Of a stretch of 64,000 nt of DNA, positions 12,901-27,900 are shown in pieces. The stretch lies in assembly GCA_002633025.1 (NCBI GenBank), contig NMRB01000005.1, positions 509,082 through 573,081 on the forward strand, in the 5' to 3' direction. The stretch is from Notospermus geniculatus. Lineage: Eukaryota > Nemertea > Pilidiophora > Heteronemertea > Lineidae. The notes under the pieces were generated by a model. The model did no database searches. It saw nothing but the letters and a program-made list of their open reading frames with translations, and was not told the DNA's origin. The number at the start of each line of letters is the position of its first letter. The stretch's first letter is position 1. Made by a program: the position numbers and the translations under genes.

Positions 12901-15900
12901 GGGATGATAAAGGCCTTGTTCAAGCCTGAAACATTCATGGTAAGGAAATGGTCGTTTTTGTCCCTGGCCAAGGGGTAAGCCATAAGGAAGCCAACAACAG
13001 TGAATTGCCCATTGAGAGCCAACTCACATGAGAANCATCTGACCCTGTGGCGGAGTGTTCCATGGTTAAAAGGTTCTCGTTTGTTTACTAGAATCTAGTT
13101 GCTTTGACGCTGATGAAATTGCTGTGGTGTGTTTTCAGATGATCTCCAAAGATCCCAAGAAACTTGAGGCCATCCTTTGCAATGAGAAAAGCGCCCGGGC
13201 ATTCCTCAATCTGCCTGCTTCAGTGAGCGTGGTGCAGATCCAAGCTCAACTGTGTAACAACAAGTTCCAGGAATTCATCAAAAGATGGCAGGCAAAGCTG
13301 GATTTTACCAAATATGAGAAGCGGGTAAGTCCCATTACATATTCATAGATCCCCTACATGTAACACGAGGTACAGATCTTAAAGCCCCACTGTATTGAAT
13401 TTTACGAAATTTTCATAGAGGTCTCATTATATAGCTTGTGAAGGTCCCCAATATGCTTGTCTGATAAGTACTTCAGAGAATCAAGGCATAGGTTTCAGCA
13501 CACATTGAACAAAAACTGCAGGGAGAGCTCTAATGTACCGGTATTCAGATGGAGCGCAGTACATTTTACACTACGGCTGACGTCGTGCACTGAGATTTCA
13601 TTCTTTGAAAGGGTGTCGCAAAACTGAAGCCTTCAATTCTACTACATGCATTTCTTTTCAGTTTATGGAGATATTTGGACCAAAGAGCTCAAACACCTCC
13701 TCCACAAAAAGTCTGAGCGATTCCGTCTTGAAGGGTTATGACATGTACAAGATGACCATGAACATCTCTGCCTCAGTGGATACAACCCTTAGAAAGTGGA
13801 ACAATACTTTGATGTCTGTGGGGGCATCATTTAACACGCCCAAGTGGGAGAAAGTGTCAGAGGTGTTACTGGAACAGATGTCATACTCCAGGCAAGTATA
13901 AGCCTACATCTGTTTGGCTGCCGCTCCATCCAAATTCTACAGCAACTAGTGACTGAGTGATGAGGATTATCAGTCTCCACAGATGGATGCTGCGTGGTCC
14001 AGCGGTAGTTACATTCCCTGTAAAGACTGGTGTCAGTTTGGGGAGAAGTAGAGTTCGAAAACAGTCTTATTGGAGTGCCCTGCCCCTACCTTCAGTTATT
14101 TAGTTATTTAGACCTCAGCGTTAACCGATGTTGTTTGGAGAGAGGTGGTTATGTGTAATATTATGACATAGAGAATGACGCCAAGACACTGTGCGGTGAT
14201 ACGTCATAGTTTGTCCATTTTTTTTCAGTGTGGCGATGGTGGTTGAGACTCTTGGCCCAATGTTTGAGAACAGCTCTGCTTGGCAGTCGACTGGCCAGGC
14301 TATCAAGATGGCGGTTCTCACAATTGATTTGATGAACTCTCAGCTCAGTTCTACGACCGGTACGTAGGCCTCATGTTGTCTCGTCAGTTCCAAGTTTTGA
14401 GTCCAAAAACCTGTAATGAGTAAGACCAATTTTTGGTAAGACCCATGGTAATGACTTACATTCCATTTTCAGATGCCTTGTTGTCCAAAAGGAAGTTGTC
14501 TGGTGAGATGGTCGCGTATCTGACCAACTACGGACCTGACGTTATGAAGGCAGTTGGTCGTATGATGATGGATCCAGTCAAGGTGTGTAGGCCTAACATG
14601 GTCTGTTAATGATTTGGGTAAAGCAATGGGAGTCTTTATTGCCATTAGAGGCCACCACCAGTAAGCAGTCCAAGAACGTCACGAATTTGACGTCGCAGAC
14701 ATTTGTAGGTCATGGCCTCATGTCATCTGCTACAGAATGATTTCAATGAAGGGATGACGACTTCTATGAGGAACTTTGGAGCCGTCAGAGGACGCTACGA
14801 GTTACCGGTCCCAGAACGTCATGAAATTTGACGTCACAGGGCAGAAATGCATGCCACAACGTCGTCCATAATGACGTGGGCGCCGTGGCTCACGCACTTG
14901 ACGCCAAATTTTGCGACGTTCTGGGACCGGTAACAGGCGGCCTCTTACGGCCACCGACGGCAGAAAAGTTCCCCATTGTCAGCATTGGTTTTCTTGTTGC
15001 AGTCTTCCCAGTTCTTCATGCTTCCCAATCTAACCCAAGCCTTATGTGACGAGTCCACAGTACGCAGATTCCTGGACATACCTCAGCGTGTACCTCTCAA
15101 GGAGATGCTGGAACTCTTTTGTAAACTAGATACACAGCGGCTGATGTATGAAGTGAATACTGCTGGAGTTGTCATTGAAAAGGTATGCCTCATTTTGCTG
15201 GACTTTTCTTGAATTGAGCTTGCAGGACCTGAATTGCTATCAACTTGCACCTGGGCTTGGATCACCAAGAATGAACCCAAGGTCAGGAAGAAGTCCAGGG
15301 GCTGAAAACACCAGTATCCAGCAGTCAGGTAATGAAAGGGTTATACCTCCTCTCTCTGATTTCAATTATTCCATGCTTCCTTTACGCAGATGATCAGAAC
15401 GATGAACACAACATCTCCACCAGACGTGGACTGGAAGGCTGCCGTCAGGAGTGGGAAAAAGCTTTATGATATGATCAACCAGATGAAAGATGGCACGTGG
15501 AACATGGACTCCTACCACACATTCCTTGACATGGGCAAGAAAATGATGCGTTATCAGACAGTCTTTGATGAGCTGATAAAGGAGTTTGAGAATGCAACAC
15601 AGACAGATATGGTCGGGTTCGTATATGTCTTCTTCCTAAGAGAATATCCACTCTAATTCATTGACCTTGACAGTGTTCTCTACCATTGACCATGGACAAT
15701 TTCCTTTCTGTCATTGCCTACTTGTTAGCCTGCCTGCCTGACTTTCAATCCCAAACCACTTGTGCTAAATGGGTTCATAACCTACATGGGGCAGCATGGA
15801 ATAGGCTTAATAGGCCCATTAGAGAGAGTGTGGTGAAAAAGTTTCCGAAACCTGTGAACTCGGCCAGTTCTTGGATTTCATCTGCTGCCCTGATGTTGCT

Positions 15901-18900
15901 GTGTCCTATGTTTTCAAACTGAGCCTCGTCTGCTTTGTTCTGAGACTTGGAGCAGTGTTCAAAATAACTTCACATTGGGGGTGGGTGGGTGGAGGGGCAC
16001 TTCGACTGCAGAACACAACTCGTCTCTCTTCATTCCAGGGTTTACACGACTATACTCAAGTCAATGGAGGCGTTAGAGGCAGCCTTGCCAGCTGATGTGT
16101 GGAAATACATGAAGGTTCAGATTAAAATGATGGACATGATTGTGGTTGAGATGAATGAGAAGATGAACAAAATGACAAGTAAGATGAACATCGATATCTG
16201 TTCCCCACAGACTGAATCAGATGACATCTACAGAACGTTGCACAATTGACCTCCCTTTATCCACGTACGGGAAACTCCCACTTACCACATCGTCCCTTCT
16301 GCGTGGATAAAATTTTCTAAGTCCAAATTTTCCCTATTTCTATTGGGGATGTGGGTGGTAAATGGAATGCTCATAATAGAGTTGTCGCTGAAAAGGTCGG
16401 TTCCATGTCCCATGACTGAGTGCTATACCGTAGGACATGCCAAAAGCATGAATAACTATGGTCTTGTCAGTGAATACCAACTATGACACAACTTGTTGCC
16501 GTAGTGTTATTCGCCATTATTCGTGCGTGCCTGTGTTGGGTAATTATTAAGAAATGTGACAATGAGCCTGCATTTACGTCAATCTATACGCCAACAAAAG
16601 AAATTCATGTGCTGTGGTCAAGCGCAGGTAGAGCATGCATGAATGGAAAGGTGTGCTTAGGCCTACAACAGAAACTTTGTACAACAGCACGTTTATAGTA
16701 CTGCTGTCAGTCTGGTCAATTTCTAAGTCAGCAGGTTTGTTTGAGGCCCTCAATGAAAAAGGAACACCGCAACAGAGGAAAACCTGTAAAAATTTCCTTG
16801 ATCAAGTTCGGTCTGCTTGTCTGAGTTTTGAAGTGTAAAATCTGTGAGTGTTTTTGTAGCTCAGTCTTCCCCAACAATAGACGCGGCCTAGAATGGTTAT
16901 TGTTGGGTTAGTTGCCGCTTAATCTGTCAGGAGGGAAACAATAAGGAAAACACAGAAATACGGGGAACACTGATCGACGTTACAGCGGGCGTTCATTCCA
17001 TCGTCCACAGGCTCAAAACAATTCGAAACCCTCCGCCTTTCTCAACTACCAAGTCATTTTACTCAAATTTGATGAAAAATGTTGGTGAATTGACGATAAA
17101 ACATTAATTTCGGCATCTTCAATTGAACCGACTAACACCCCGAGCTGCCGTATGGCTTCAGGACCGCCAGAATGGCGCAATAGAAATATGGGCGCCAGTC
17201 ATCTCTGATGTTCCCAGTTAGATTCCGGGTCGGAGCTAGTATTCAGTGTGATAGACAGGGCAACTCTCTTTAACACCGTAGGTTTCCACTGGAGTTCTGG
17301 TTTCCTCCTGCATTACAACAAATACAAGAGCCAATAATGAGCCAAGTTAGCATGGAGCTCAATGGTTCTCGACTCAATATTCTACGCTTCAGGATCGCGA
17401 TTCTCTCCAATGTCAGGCCTATCATAGGATTTAACGGCGGGATATCAAAGGCTCTAATGTCGTACAACCACCAGGAAAAAAATCCTATTCTGCGCCGACG
17501 GCTAATAACCTCAGCTTGCATTCACCTCTTTTGTTGTGTCTCTAGGCCAAATGCACAGCTGACCGAAATGCACCGTGATTACGCTCATATTGTATTGACG
17601 AAAACCATATGGCCTCCAATCCAGTGACCCAAACCCAAAGTTATGGTGTAGGACGTTGTGGTGGGCAGTACCCATAACCCATGACAATAAGGCTCTTACA
17701 TTCATACCCACCTCTCCCGCTAACAAAAGTGACCAAAATTGAACTTAGAAAATTTTAGGCCTGGATGAAACGATGTGGTAAGTGGGAGTTTCCCGTATCT
17801 TCTGCGGACGTGACGTGGAAGGGATGCTTCAGTTCATCGCATATGGTACGGGTACGTCACGCGTTTCTGTTGCATGACATCGGGTGAATGACGTTACGTC
17901 TTCACTGCGTGCCTTCCATGACGCCGCGCCACATCCTCGGAAGATACGAGGACGGTACGTGCATGACGCTGTATGTGGTACACAGATTGTGCGTGGCACG
18001 GAAGGGAGGTCAGTTGTACAACGTACTGTAGCTTCGAATTCCATCCTGTATCCTTGTGACAATCATTACCCATACTTCAAAATCAACACGTGACAAAGTT
18101 ACTCAGTGATGAATTAAGTAGATTTCCAACCTGAGATGAGCAAGTAAGGGAGGTAGCTGAGTAGACGAAGTCGGCATTTTAAGGTGTTCTCAACTCTTAT
18201 CAAATCTTTTTCAGAGTACGGTATTCGGCTTGGCGACTTGTTTGAGGCGCCATCTTTGTTGAGGCTCTTCATCAACGCTACCCTCTCCTTGACTCCTGAT
18301 GTAATGGATGGTGTCATGAACCTAATGCTGAAACCTGATAAGGTAGGCCCTCCTTTTTCCATCCGGTCGATGTTTCCTGCACTACTCTGTCAGCCCCTTG
18401 TCACAAAGCAGTCTCCATCTCCGTTCCTGATGACTTAATTATCACTTCTTTCAACAACTGTTTCAGATGATCGCCACGTTCACGATGAATCCTAACCCAT
18501 GCGGGGGTAAATTCTTCACTCAACTGTTTCCAAATGCTAACCCAGCATACGTCAGCGTCGTGAAAAAAATGATCTGTTATTCGACTGCCAAGGAACTAGA
18601 GACAGCACTGATGCAGGAACCAATTATCATGAAAATAGTCAATTTTGTAAGTACCTTGGTGTCAGATACTCCAAACACTTGTTCTGGTCATTGAGAATTA
18701 GTTTGATAATTTAGGATATGGAAGATGCCACCTCCCCAAAACATCTTGTGTGGTGTGGAAGTCGACACAAACAAAGTTGTGAGTTACCTATTTGTAAAAG
18801 AGACAGAAGTTTGTTTATTAAGTCCACATTTCAAACATCTTTTTATTTTCAAGTTATAGCTATTTCAACTCTCTGTTCCATAACTTCCAGACACAGTCCG

Positions 18901-21900
18901 TTAGGTACTATGAGAGGACCACATCACCTCCTGGAGAATCACCAGTGTGGCAGGACATAAAAGCGACCTACCGTGATATCCCACTCAACTTCACCGAAGT
19001 AGGATTTCATTTGTTTGAGACTTATGGCAACATGGAGAGACTATTCATGAATATGACCGGCCCGTATCTCCCCGATGTCCCTGCATTCAACCTCACCTCA
19101 ATAGAGCTGACGACTCAGAAGATGATCATGCAGATGAGGGCGATGGATTGGGCAAAGTAAGATACAGATTTTTTCCTCATTTCAGATTTCACCCCAACAT
19201 TGTTTCAATCAAATACACGTAGCATACTTCCGGCAAGTGAAGTGTGTGACTTTAACCTTGACATAATCTACATGCACTTTGTCGTTGACGTCAGCGTGGT
19301 GGACCGCTGGTCAGAAGTGACGTCACAATGAGTCACTGCACAAGCTCTATACCATGTAGCAGACAGCCAATAGACAAATCCCAAATTAACGAAAACGAGA
19401 AAGATCTGCGCACTTCCGCCGAAATTGTAAACAGAACCTCGGTCTGAAACTGAATGACGTGCCGCAGAGGACCCCACAACCATGCGACGACAGTGAGTTC
19501 GACGACGTTGCGTCAGACTCGACAATTGCTGAGACATGGATTGCGTCACGTCAGCTGGTTTCAGGTTGAGGTTCTGTTTACAATATATTTCGGTGGAAGT
19601 GCGCAGATCTGGGAATTTGGGATTCGTCTATAGATTCTCCACTTCTCTCTACTGTACCGAAAAGTCTAAATGGTTTCTGGCAGACCGTTTGGCTTGTTTG
19701 ATACTTGCTGAAATCATCTACGGTAAATGTATTTCTTCAGGTATACTCAGAGAATCAACAATCTGAGTCCACTCATCACAAACGTGACCATTGTGAATAT
19801 CTTCCGATCGTTACCACCAGGGGTGGTTGGCTCCACGTTACCATGGATACAGCTCGCAAATGAATGTTTTCCAGTCGTGATGAAAAGAATGGAAATTTTC
19901 CTTGGTGAGTCATTTAGATTCTTCAACCCGTTGGCCTGTTTACATGTACATGTAAATTGAAAAAAAACAAATAAAGAAGTCGTTCTTTTGTTTATCTTTG
20001 CAGGTTCAAACCTCACAGTTGCGGATTTCTTCAAGGGGTTCCCTGTCCATAAGAAGTTGGTGTCCCTGCTTCCATACCTACCACAGATAACAGAGGTTTT
20101 CATTGCCTCCGTTGATCCTGACAACATCGAAAAGGTGCGCCGTCTGTTTTTACTGTATAGAAGTTATTTCACATCAACGCTTTGCTTTGTAACAGCCTGT
20201 TTGCCTCCAAAAACGTCGTTTTTCAAAGATTATTTCCAAACAAACATGTAATGAGAATGAATTATGGCATCTTTAAGAGCTCATTACTCATCTCATATGA
20301 AATCTTTACTACCGGTAACTTGACTCGTGTCACTAATTCTTTTAGCTCATGAAAATGACCTACCCAGCACCATTCGACATGAACAAAATATTCATCAAGT
20401 TCTGTACAAATGATGCTGCCAAGTACTTCACCGTACCACGCACAGCGAATGAAGGATTCCGTTACGTACAGCGTTCTGTCTGCGAAGTCTTCTCCAACCT
20501 GCCTATCCTGCTCCAAGAGTTCTATAGCTTTACTGGTGTGGATTTTGTGCTAAAATGGCAACAGGTAAGACCAGTAATATCATACATCATTGGGTCATAT
20601 GAATAAAGACTAGCAAATGCTTTTACTTGGATTTTGCTGCTCAAATGCACTGCGCTATTCTGTACAAATTTGAAGTAAAAGCATTTGCTTATCAGTGCGT
20701 GCAAGATTTAGTATACATGTAGCTTTGTTTTCTTCGAAGATCATGAGTTTGATGAATGAGGTTTGCCTCTTTTCAGATGCAGATGCTGAATTGGAATTCG
20801 ACTCGTACAAACTCTTCCATTGAAGCCATACTTGCATCGTACACAGACAATATTCTCAAATGGAACACACTTTTCGGTGCAGTCATTGGCAAGTTGGCGA
20901 ATCCCTCCTCACCGGCACTGATGGCAACTCCACTGTGGTTGGATAGCCGTGTCTGGACCAAGGCTATATGGAATGTCTACAGCACTCTTGTGAAGTTAGA
21001 ATCAATGAACACTGACATGGAACAGTGAGTATGCCCCGGGGAAGAACTGTTTCACCAGCTATAAACATGGCCACACTGGACATGAAATAAGCGTTCCTAT
21101 TTCTTGGGCTTGCGGTGGCGCGGTGTTTTAGCATCAGAAATGTGACTGGTAGGCCGCAGGTTCAATGCTATTAACTTTTTCCTCTCAACTGGTAGCAGCG
21201 ACACAATGTATGGACTACTCCATGAGCTTCCCAGAAAGTTTTATGGAAAGACTGGGTAGGGCCTGCTGATGTGAAGCCCTCTTACTTTGCCTGTTTTGAA
21301 ATGTACGGTATTCCATTCTTTCAGACTGATATTGTATCAATTGAAAGTTGTGCGTGGAATGAACCCTCATCTGCAGGCATTAGCGACTACTGGAGGTTTT
21401 AATAGTGCCATCCACAGTGGCATTGTCATACAAGATGCAATAATCAACACACTATCAAGATTTATTGGTAAGGTGCAAAGATGTCCGTTGACATTCTTGT
21501 TTGTTGGCTGGCTTCAGGAACAGGCTGTGATCCAGTAACGTCCTGGACATTTCTCGACAATGGTCGCTGATGGCAAAGCAGTGTCGCTCAGTCCGAGTGT
21601 AAACCGCTGTTACTGGTATGTTGTTTGTAGGGTTCACGACAGTGTGTAGGCCTATATGGAAGAAAAGGTAGGTCTACTTGTAGCCAAATGTTAACTAACA
21701 GTTTTGAATCATGTTCATTTCAGCAAATCGAAACCTAACGTTTGAGGATCTGCTGAAGGGATCTCCTGAGTTGCAGAAGATTGTTGGGATGGTTGGTTAC
21801 CTTCCGCAGGTCTTCGAGATTCTTACCCTGACCATGTTGTCTCAAGAAAAATCCTCAAAGGTAAGAAAGCAAGATGATAACAAAAACGGACTTCGCATCT

Positions 21901-24900
21901 TCAAGTTAATAGTGCAGTGGAACACCTACCACGTCTGAGATACCGGTAGTAGGTTCAATTCTTTGGAAAAGATGAAATACTCAAATGACTTGCTCTCTTT
22001 GAGATATTTTGAAGAAGGAAAATATTGTCTGCTCACGCTTATTCATTTCCTTGATTCTAGTTCATAACCGCCGTCTCCAAGATGGATGCCTTGTCAAAGA
22101 TCTGCCGTGGGCATGGTGGTCATGACGAAATCCTAGTGATCCCACCATACTTGATGGTGGATTTCCAGAAAATCAGATCAGAAATCTGTCAACTCAACTT
22201 TGGAAAAGTTGTGAAGGAAGTGAATGCATTGCCAATCGCTGATCTCTTTGGATCAAAACTGGTGAGTGATTTTGTCATCTGTATTCAACTAGCCAAAATT
22301 TCACAACTTGAGTGATGATTACCATGTTTACAGACTGACACATATTACTTTGATATTTCAGAATGACTCATTCTATGACAACTCTCCTGCCAACTTCACA
22401 GAATATTTCGCGAAAAGCTGGTTAGTTGGTGATCTCATGATAAAATTGAGCACAAAGCGACCGACGTTTGACCTTGACAACTTTCCCACAAATGGAACCG
22501 TCTGGTATCAGATGATAATGAGGATTCTTAACCAGTTAAACAACCAACAAAGGTAACTCCTGTTTTCCTCAACCATGCTCTCTCTGGATGTTTGTATATG
22601 CAACAGCAGGTGTAACCAACCAAAACGTGAATGGCCACGCCACTGCGTACATGTATCTACTGAAATAAGATTTGTAGTTAGTTTGACCATACTGTAAACT
22701 GTGATATTTTCGCGACGCTAAATGTTCGCAATTTCGGGGGTCTACAAATTCGCAAAGAATAAATTTTCGCAATTGGAACCCTTTAGCTTCAACAGAATAA
22801 TATGAATGATAATTTTCGTGCGATTTATGTTCGCATTTTGACCCTCGAGCGCGAAAATCGCGAAAATAAAACGCACGTGAAAATTTAACGGTTTACAGTA
22901 ATGGAAGTGAATTGCTGAAAGAGGTGCTCCATGAGCTTCCCAGAAAGGTTTCAGGAGTGACTGGGTGTTAATGTGCAATCGGCTGATCCCACACTGATAT
23001 CAGTGGACGTCAGACTATAAACCAAAACATTTACGTTTACATTTCTTTTGTCAGCAACAACATCGCTGATAACGAGATGCTAGGTTTGTGGCTACAGGAG
23101 ATGGTCAAGACAAATCCGATGCTGAACCAAGGCTTGACCATTGCAAATCTTGTGATGGGATTCTTGGTCAAGGAACTTTACCCAATGATCGGTAGGTTTG
23201 GACTTACATTTTGTCAGTTGTTGAGTTTTACTTGAGAGTGACTTGGAATCGGCCGATGATTTGGGAGTCATGGGATCAGATTGGTTGCCAAGAGACGTGC
23301 TGCCTCAATTTTGTCATGAGTTTTTGCAAATGCCCAGTTAGGCCTACGACGTTAAGCAAGGACTCCTTCCTTCATGAAAGCCTAATCGGACTTGAACAAT
23401 AGGTGAATCATTGTAAACATTGTCATAGGCCTAACTGGGCCATTGTGAAAACTCGCTGTTCATCCAGAAAACTCAACCGGGGATACAGTGTCGATGATGA
23501 TGATGATGATGATGACAGTGTTGGTTGCAAAATAGATATTGATAATGTGATACGGTATGGTACTCTGAAACATGCTGTCACTTTCTGTTTTATCCAGGTG
23601 CAAACCTGACGATGGATGACCTAGTCTCACCTGCCAAGTACCCCACACTGGCTAAGCTGACCGGACTCCTTGACTACAGTCCACAGATTGTACAAGTCCT
23701 TATCGCCACATCAAATATGAAGAGTGGACAGGTAAGATCTCATTGTCTCATTCAGTCTGGTACCAGTGCAGGCTCTTTGGCAGGTATTACCCTGGTGTAA
23801 TCTAACCCACAGTATCAGAGGTGACAGGCGCTAGATGTGCCCACTGCACCAGTCTGACAGTCCAAGTGCTTCAGCCATGAGTACCCGGTACATGTAAGGC
23901 CAGATGCTTGATTCAGATTTAGTCAACCCTGAACTTGTCATTACCGGTACCTGAATTTGCTTCAGTGCATTTCAAGTTCACTTCTACCGTTTCAGATTTC
24001 TGCCCTGTTCGCAACTCCGAACATCTTGGAAACATTCTGCAAATCCCCTGTGGACAAATACCTGGCTATCCCTACCGGTACTGAACTGGCCATGGAAAAG
24101 GTCAAGACAACCATCTGTGGATTAGACCAAGCGAAACTGGTTGCCGAGTTCAACAGTAGGGTTGGCAATGTCTCTGTTCAGATTGAAAAGGTAGGCATAT
24201 GGTCTGGTGTTGAGGTCTCAGTTTGAATTCACAGCACCGTGATCAAATTGTCCTTCTCTTTCTCTGTGTAGTTCACGATTCACTTCTTGACCATTTGTAT
24301 TTCAGGTTCTTGCTTCTGGAAACACAACAAGTCTTGTAAATGTGACAGAGTATCTGACAAACGCGAACTACATGCAGCAGATTCTTATGGCAATGATCGC
24401 CAAGCCACCAAAGTGGGTTGGACTCTACAAGTGGATGAACGCCACCTTGTGGGATCACACCATGACGAATCTCGCCAACATGTGGGGTGACGGCAGTGCA
24501 ACAACAATGTAAGTTCACCTTTCCCAAGAGGTGTAGGTATCCTCAGTTGTGTGGCATGGCTGACTGTATTGTGTTTCTGTGCTGCCCCGTGTGGGTCACA
24601 AACCCATCAAGCATGGGTAGTTAAGGTTGCATGGGCAGTTAGGGTTGCAAGCCAATCGGCCATAAAGAATTTTTCAAAGGCCGAGGGTTTAGACTGCGAC
24701 AACTGGGGGTACAGTACACCCTCCAGCCTTGCCGTAGTGGTTGTCCAGAGAAAACTTAGGCTTCATGTACTCACCTATTTCTGCATGGTTATCATGTGTA
24801 GGCCCTAATGCTACAAAACTGGCTCATGTGGAAGTCGCCAGTACATCCATGTCAGCACGTGATTTCCAACATTTGTGTATTGTTATTGAACAATGACTTC

Positions 24901-27900
24901 CAGAATCAACCAAGCTTTGGGCAGCTTGCAACAGTCCCTTGGAAGTCTCATGCCACTGCTTGCTAACAACACGGAAGCGATGACAGGATTGAAGACAACT
25001 CAACAAGTGATCAACTGGGTGAACAAATATCTGAACCAGGGAGACAAGTGGAACCCGTTCTCGTTGATCGAGGGCACGACGGAGTTGAACAAACTGTGGG
25101 AGATGGTGAAGAAGATGCCGACCGTTATGGATATGATCCTGAACACGATGACAGACCCAGTCAAGGTAGGATTGCACTCAATAGCACTCAATCTGATGAC
25201 TGCTGTCAACTTGAATTATTGTACGAAGGAGTATCAACGTACAGCCAGATTCAGTACCTCTAATTGTATCATTGATCGTTTGATATTTCAGATTTCGTGC
25301 ACCCTTCTTATGTCAATTCATGCTTTCAGAGTAACGCCTTGATTAATGGTCTAACAGTCAACCCAGCTGCCTACCTGGCCAAGATCTGCCAAACCCCCAA
25401 CTGGAGTAATGTCTTTAACTTCGACACGAGCCTTGCGGCGGAGGTTGCTGTAATCAGACAAGCACTCTGCAGCCTGAACATGACAAAGCTTGAAGCTGAG
25501 GTGAAGATGTTGACTGGGAAAGAATTCGGTGCTATCATCAGCGCGGTGAGTAGGTTTGTTACTTGTGATATGCATTTTCCAGGAATTTCACGCCAGATGC
25601 AGTCACCCGCATGTACTCATGAGAAATCGCTTTGGATATTTCTAAAATTGTTCTACAGTTGAGCTGGTTGACAATTTACATCTACCTTAACAAGACCATG
25701 AGCGGCAGGGTGATCTGCCTCCCATGCTGAGGGATAGGGAGAACTTATCTGTTTGTGTATTTGTCATCCAGGCCTCAGGTACTTCCAAGGCAACCTTCAG
25801 CACGACAGATCTCTTCTCCTCAATCAAACAAATGAACAGCCTGATCCAGAAGTTAGTCGGCAAATCAACAGCCGGGAAGTTCCCATTCGCTTTCAACCCG
25901 GCAGACTATCCTCTGTTCAATGAGACCATCTGGAAGAACACAATTGATAGGTTCCTCTTCGAGATGCAGAAAACTGGCAACACCACAGACAGGTACGTGC
26001 CTGCCAAGATTTTGAATTCTTTGGCAATCACTTTCTGTTCACTTCTGAATATGTAGGCCTACGTCTGTTGATGTTGAGGTCAATGTCAAGGTCATGCTCT
26101 TCAGCAGTTTATGAAAATACAGTTATACTCCACTCAAGACTCGCACTTCTGATGGCATCTATTTCTTTCAGCCTCATTGCCATTCTCGGACAGTTTGACT
26201 GGGTGTTTACGACCCTCCTGGTGCAAACTGGTGCTGCATCTGGAGACATACAGAAGGCCTTGCAGGCTGCATCATCACTCACAGGGATGTACAACGACAT
26301 TGTGAAGGCACTTTTGAGTACGTAAACTTTACAGATCAGGGTTTAATGAGAATCTTTCTGAAACATCAGTAGGTGGTAGCTGAAGGCTTACGCTCCTAAA
26401 TATGATAGCAATGCTTTCATTAGGCAGCTGTGGGTATTTGGAAGAAAAGGATACCGGTAACTGTACCTATGCTAGCTCACAAAGATTTCATAATGAGCTA
26501 TTCCCGGTGACTATTACTGGTACCGGTACCTAAACTTTTCCCCCCTTTTCAGCCAACTCGTTCTCCATGGACAAAGTTCTTGGCAAGGGCTCAGAGGTCC
26601 AGAAGCTGACAAAACTGTTCAATGCTCTCCCAGACATCACTGGCATGATCATGCTGGCACAGACCAACACGGTCAAGGTATGGCTTCCCAACTGCTATGG
26701 CTTTGTGACTTCAATCTCCAGAGGCTCAAATAATAGACCTACCGGTATCGGTACTGAAGAATTTAGTACAAATTTTTGCACCTTGTTGAGAAGGGACATG
26801 CATAATGCTAAGATTTGATGCTCTCTGACAAATGTCTACATGTATCAGGACTTGAGGTGTTGTCAGTGGTAACTTAGAAAACATGATTTTGTACAGTACC
26901 CTCCATTCAGTTTCATATCTTCCAGAGCGGGCCATTCCTTGCACAACTCACATCCATGAACAGCTCAGCAGACTTTGTCATGCTGTGCAAGCAGGATTGG
27001 AATAACTTTCTAACCATGCCAAAGGACTCCAGCATCACGGTGAAAGAAGTCCAGACAGCTATTTGTTCCATCAATGTGACCTTGCTTGAGCAGCAGTTGT
27101 CAATGGAATTCGGTACCTTGGTCCAATTGGTGAGTCTTTAGCCGGAAAAACAGTAAAGCTGCGGCGTCTTATAACAAGGCCAACGAAAAATCTGTAGTAT
27201 AGAATCTCTTACATCCAGCAGAAAAGAGCTTTTCATCGCGTGTTCTACCCATCATCTTATATATTGCTCTGTTTTCCAGATTGGAGGTGCAAACGGAACA
27301 AAGACACCATTCAATTTTGGTTCTCTGATTGCAAAAGCCACCCAGACGGCAGCACTCACATCCAAACTTGTCAGCGGGGTGAACATCTCCACGTCATCCT
27401 ACCCATGGGCCAACGGGAAACGCTGGATGGCAATAATTGAGGACTACAACAAACAGACACAGAATACATTGGCTCAGTAAGCACTTTTCCATGGCATTAT
27501 TTTGATAAAAGTACAACTGATTTCAACTCCTGTGTGGTATCACTTAGAACTTGGAAAAGCTAAGGATCCTCTGCCCGTTCAAGCACTGTGAATCTGATCT
27601 CAGAATTTGTTGTTAAGTGCAGTTCTTAAATCTTCTAGGATTCTCAATGGCATTGAAGGATTGGGCAACCTCCTTGTCGCCACTGTTCCCAGACAAAACC
27701 TCATGCCGGCCATCCACATCATGAACCATGTCATGGAGTTGGTGCTCACCAAGTTGGGGGATCTGAACCGTGAGTATTTGTCTCTCCCTGTTTCATTCTG
27801 TAGTGTTGCTCTTTGACTTATAGCCGATAAGAACAATTTCTCACAGCTAGTTTCAAGAAGTGTGATGGTGAACCCAACTGATATTCCATCTGTTGTACAG

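Noticed and set aside
1325-19560. TGACGTCA words as true CRE promoter sites
   Set aside because: They cluster inside MITE-like elements within introns, with no promoter context.
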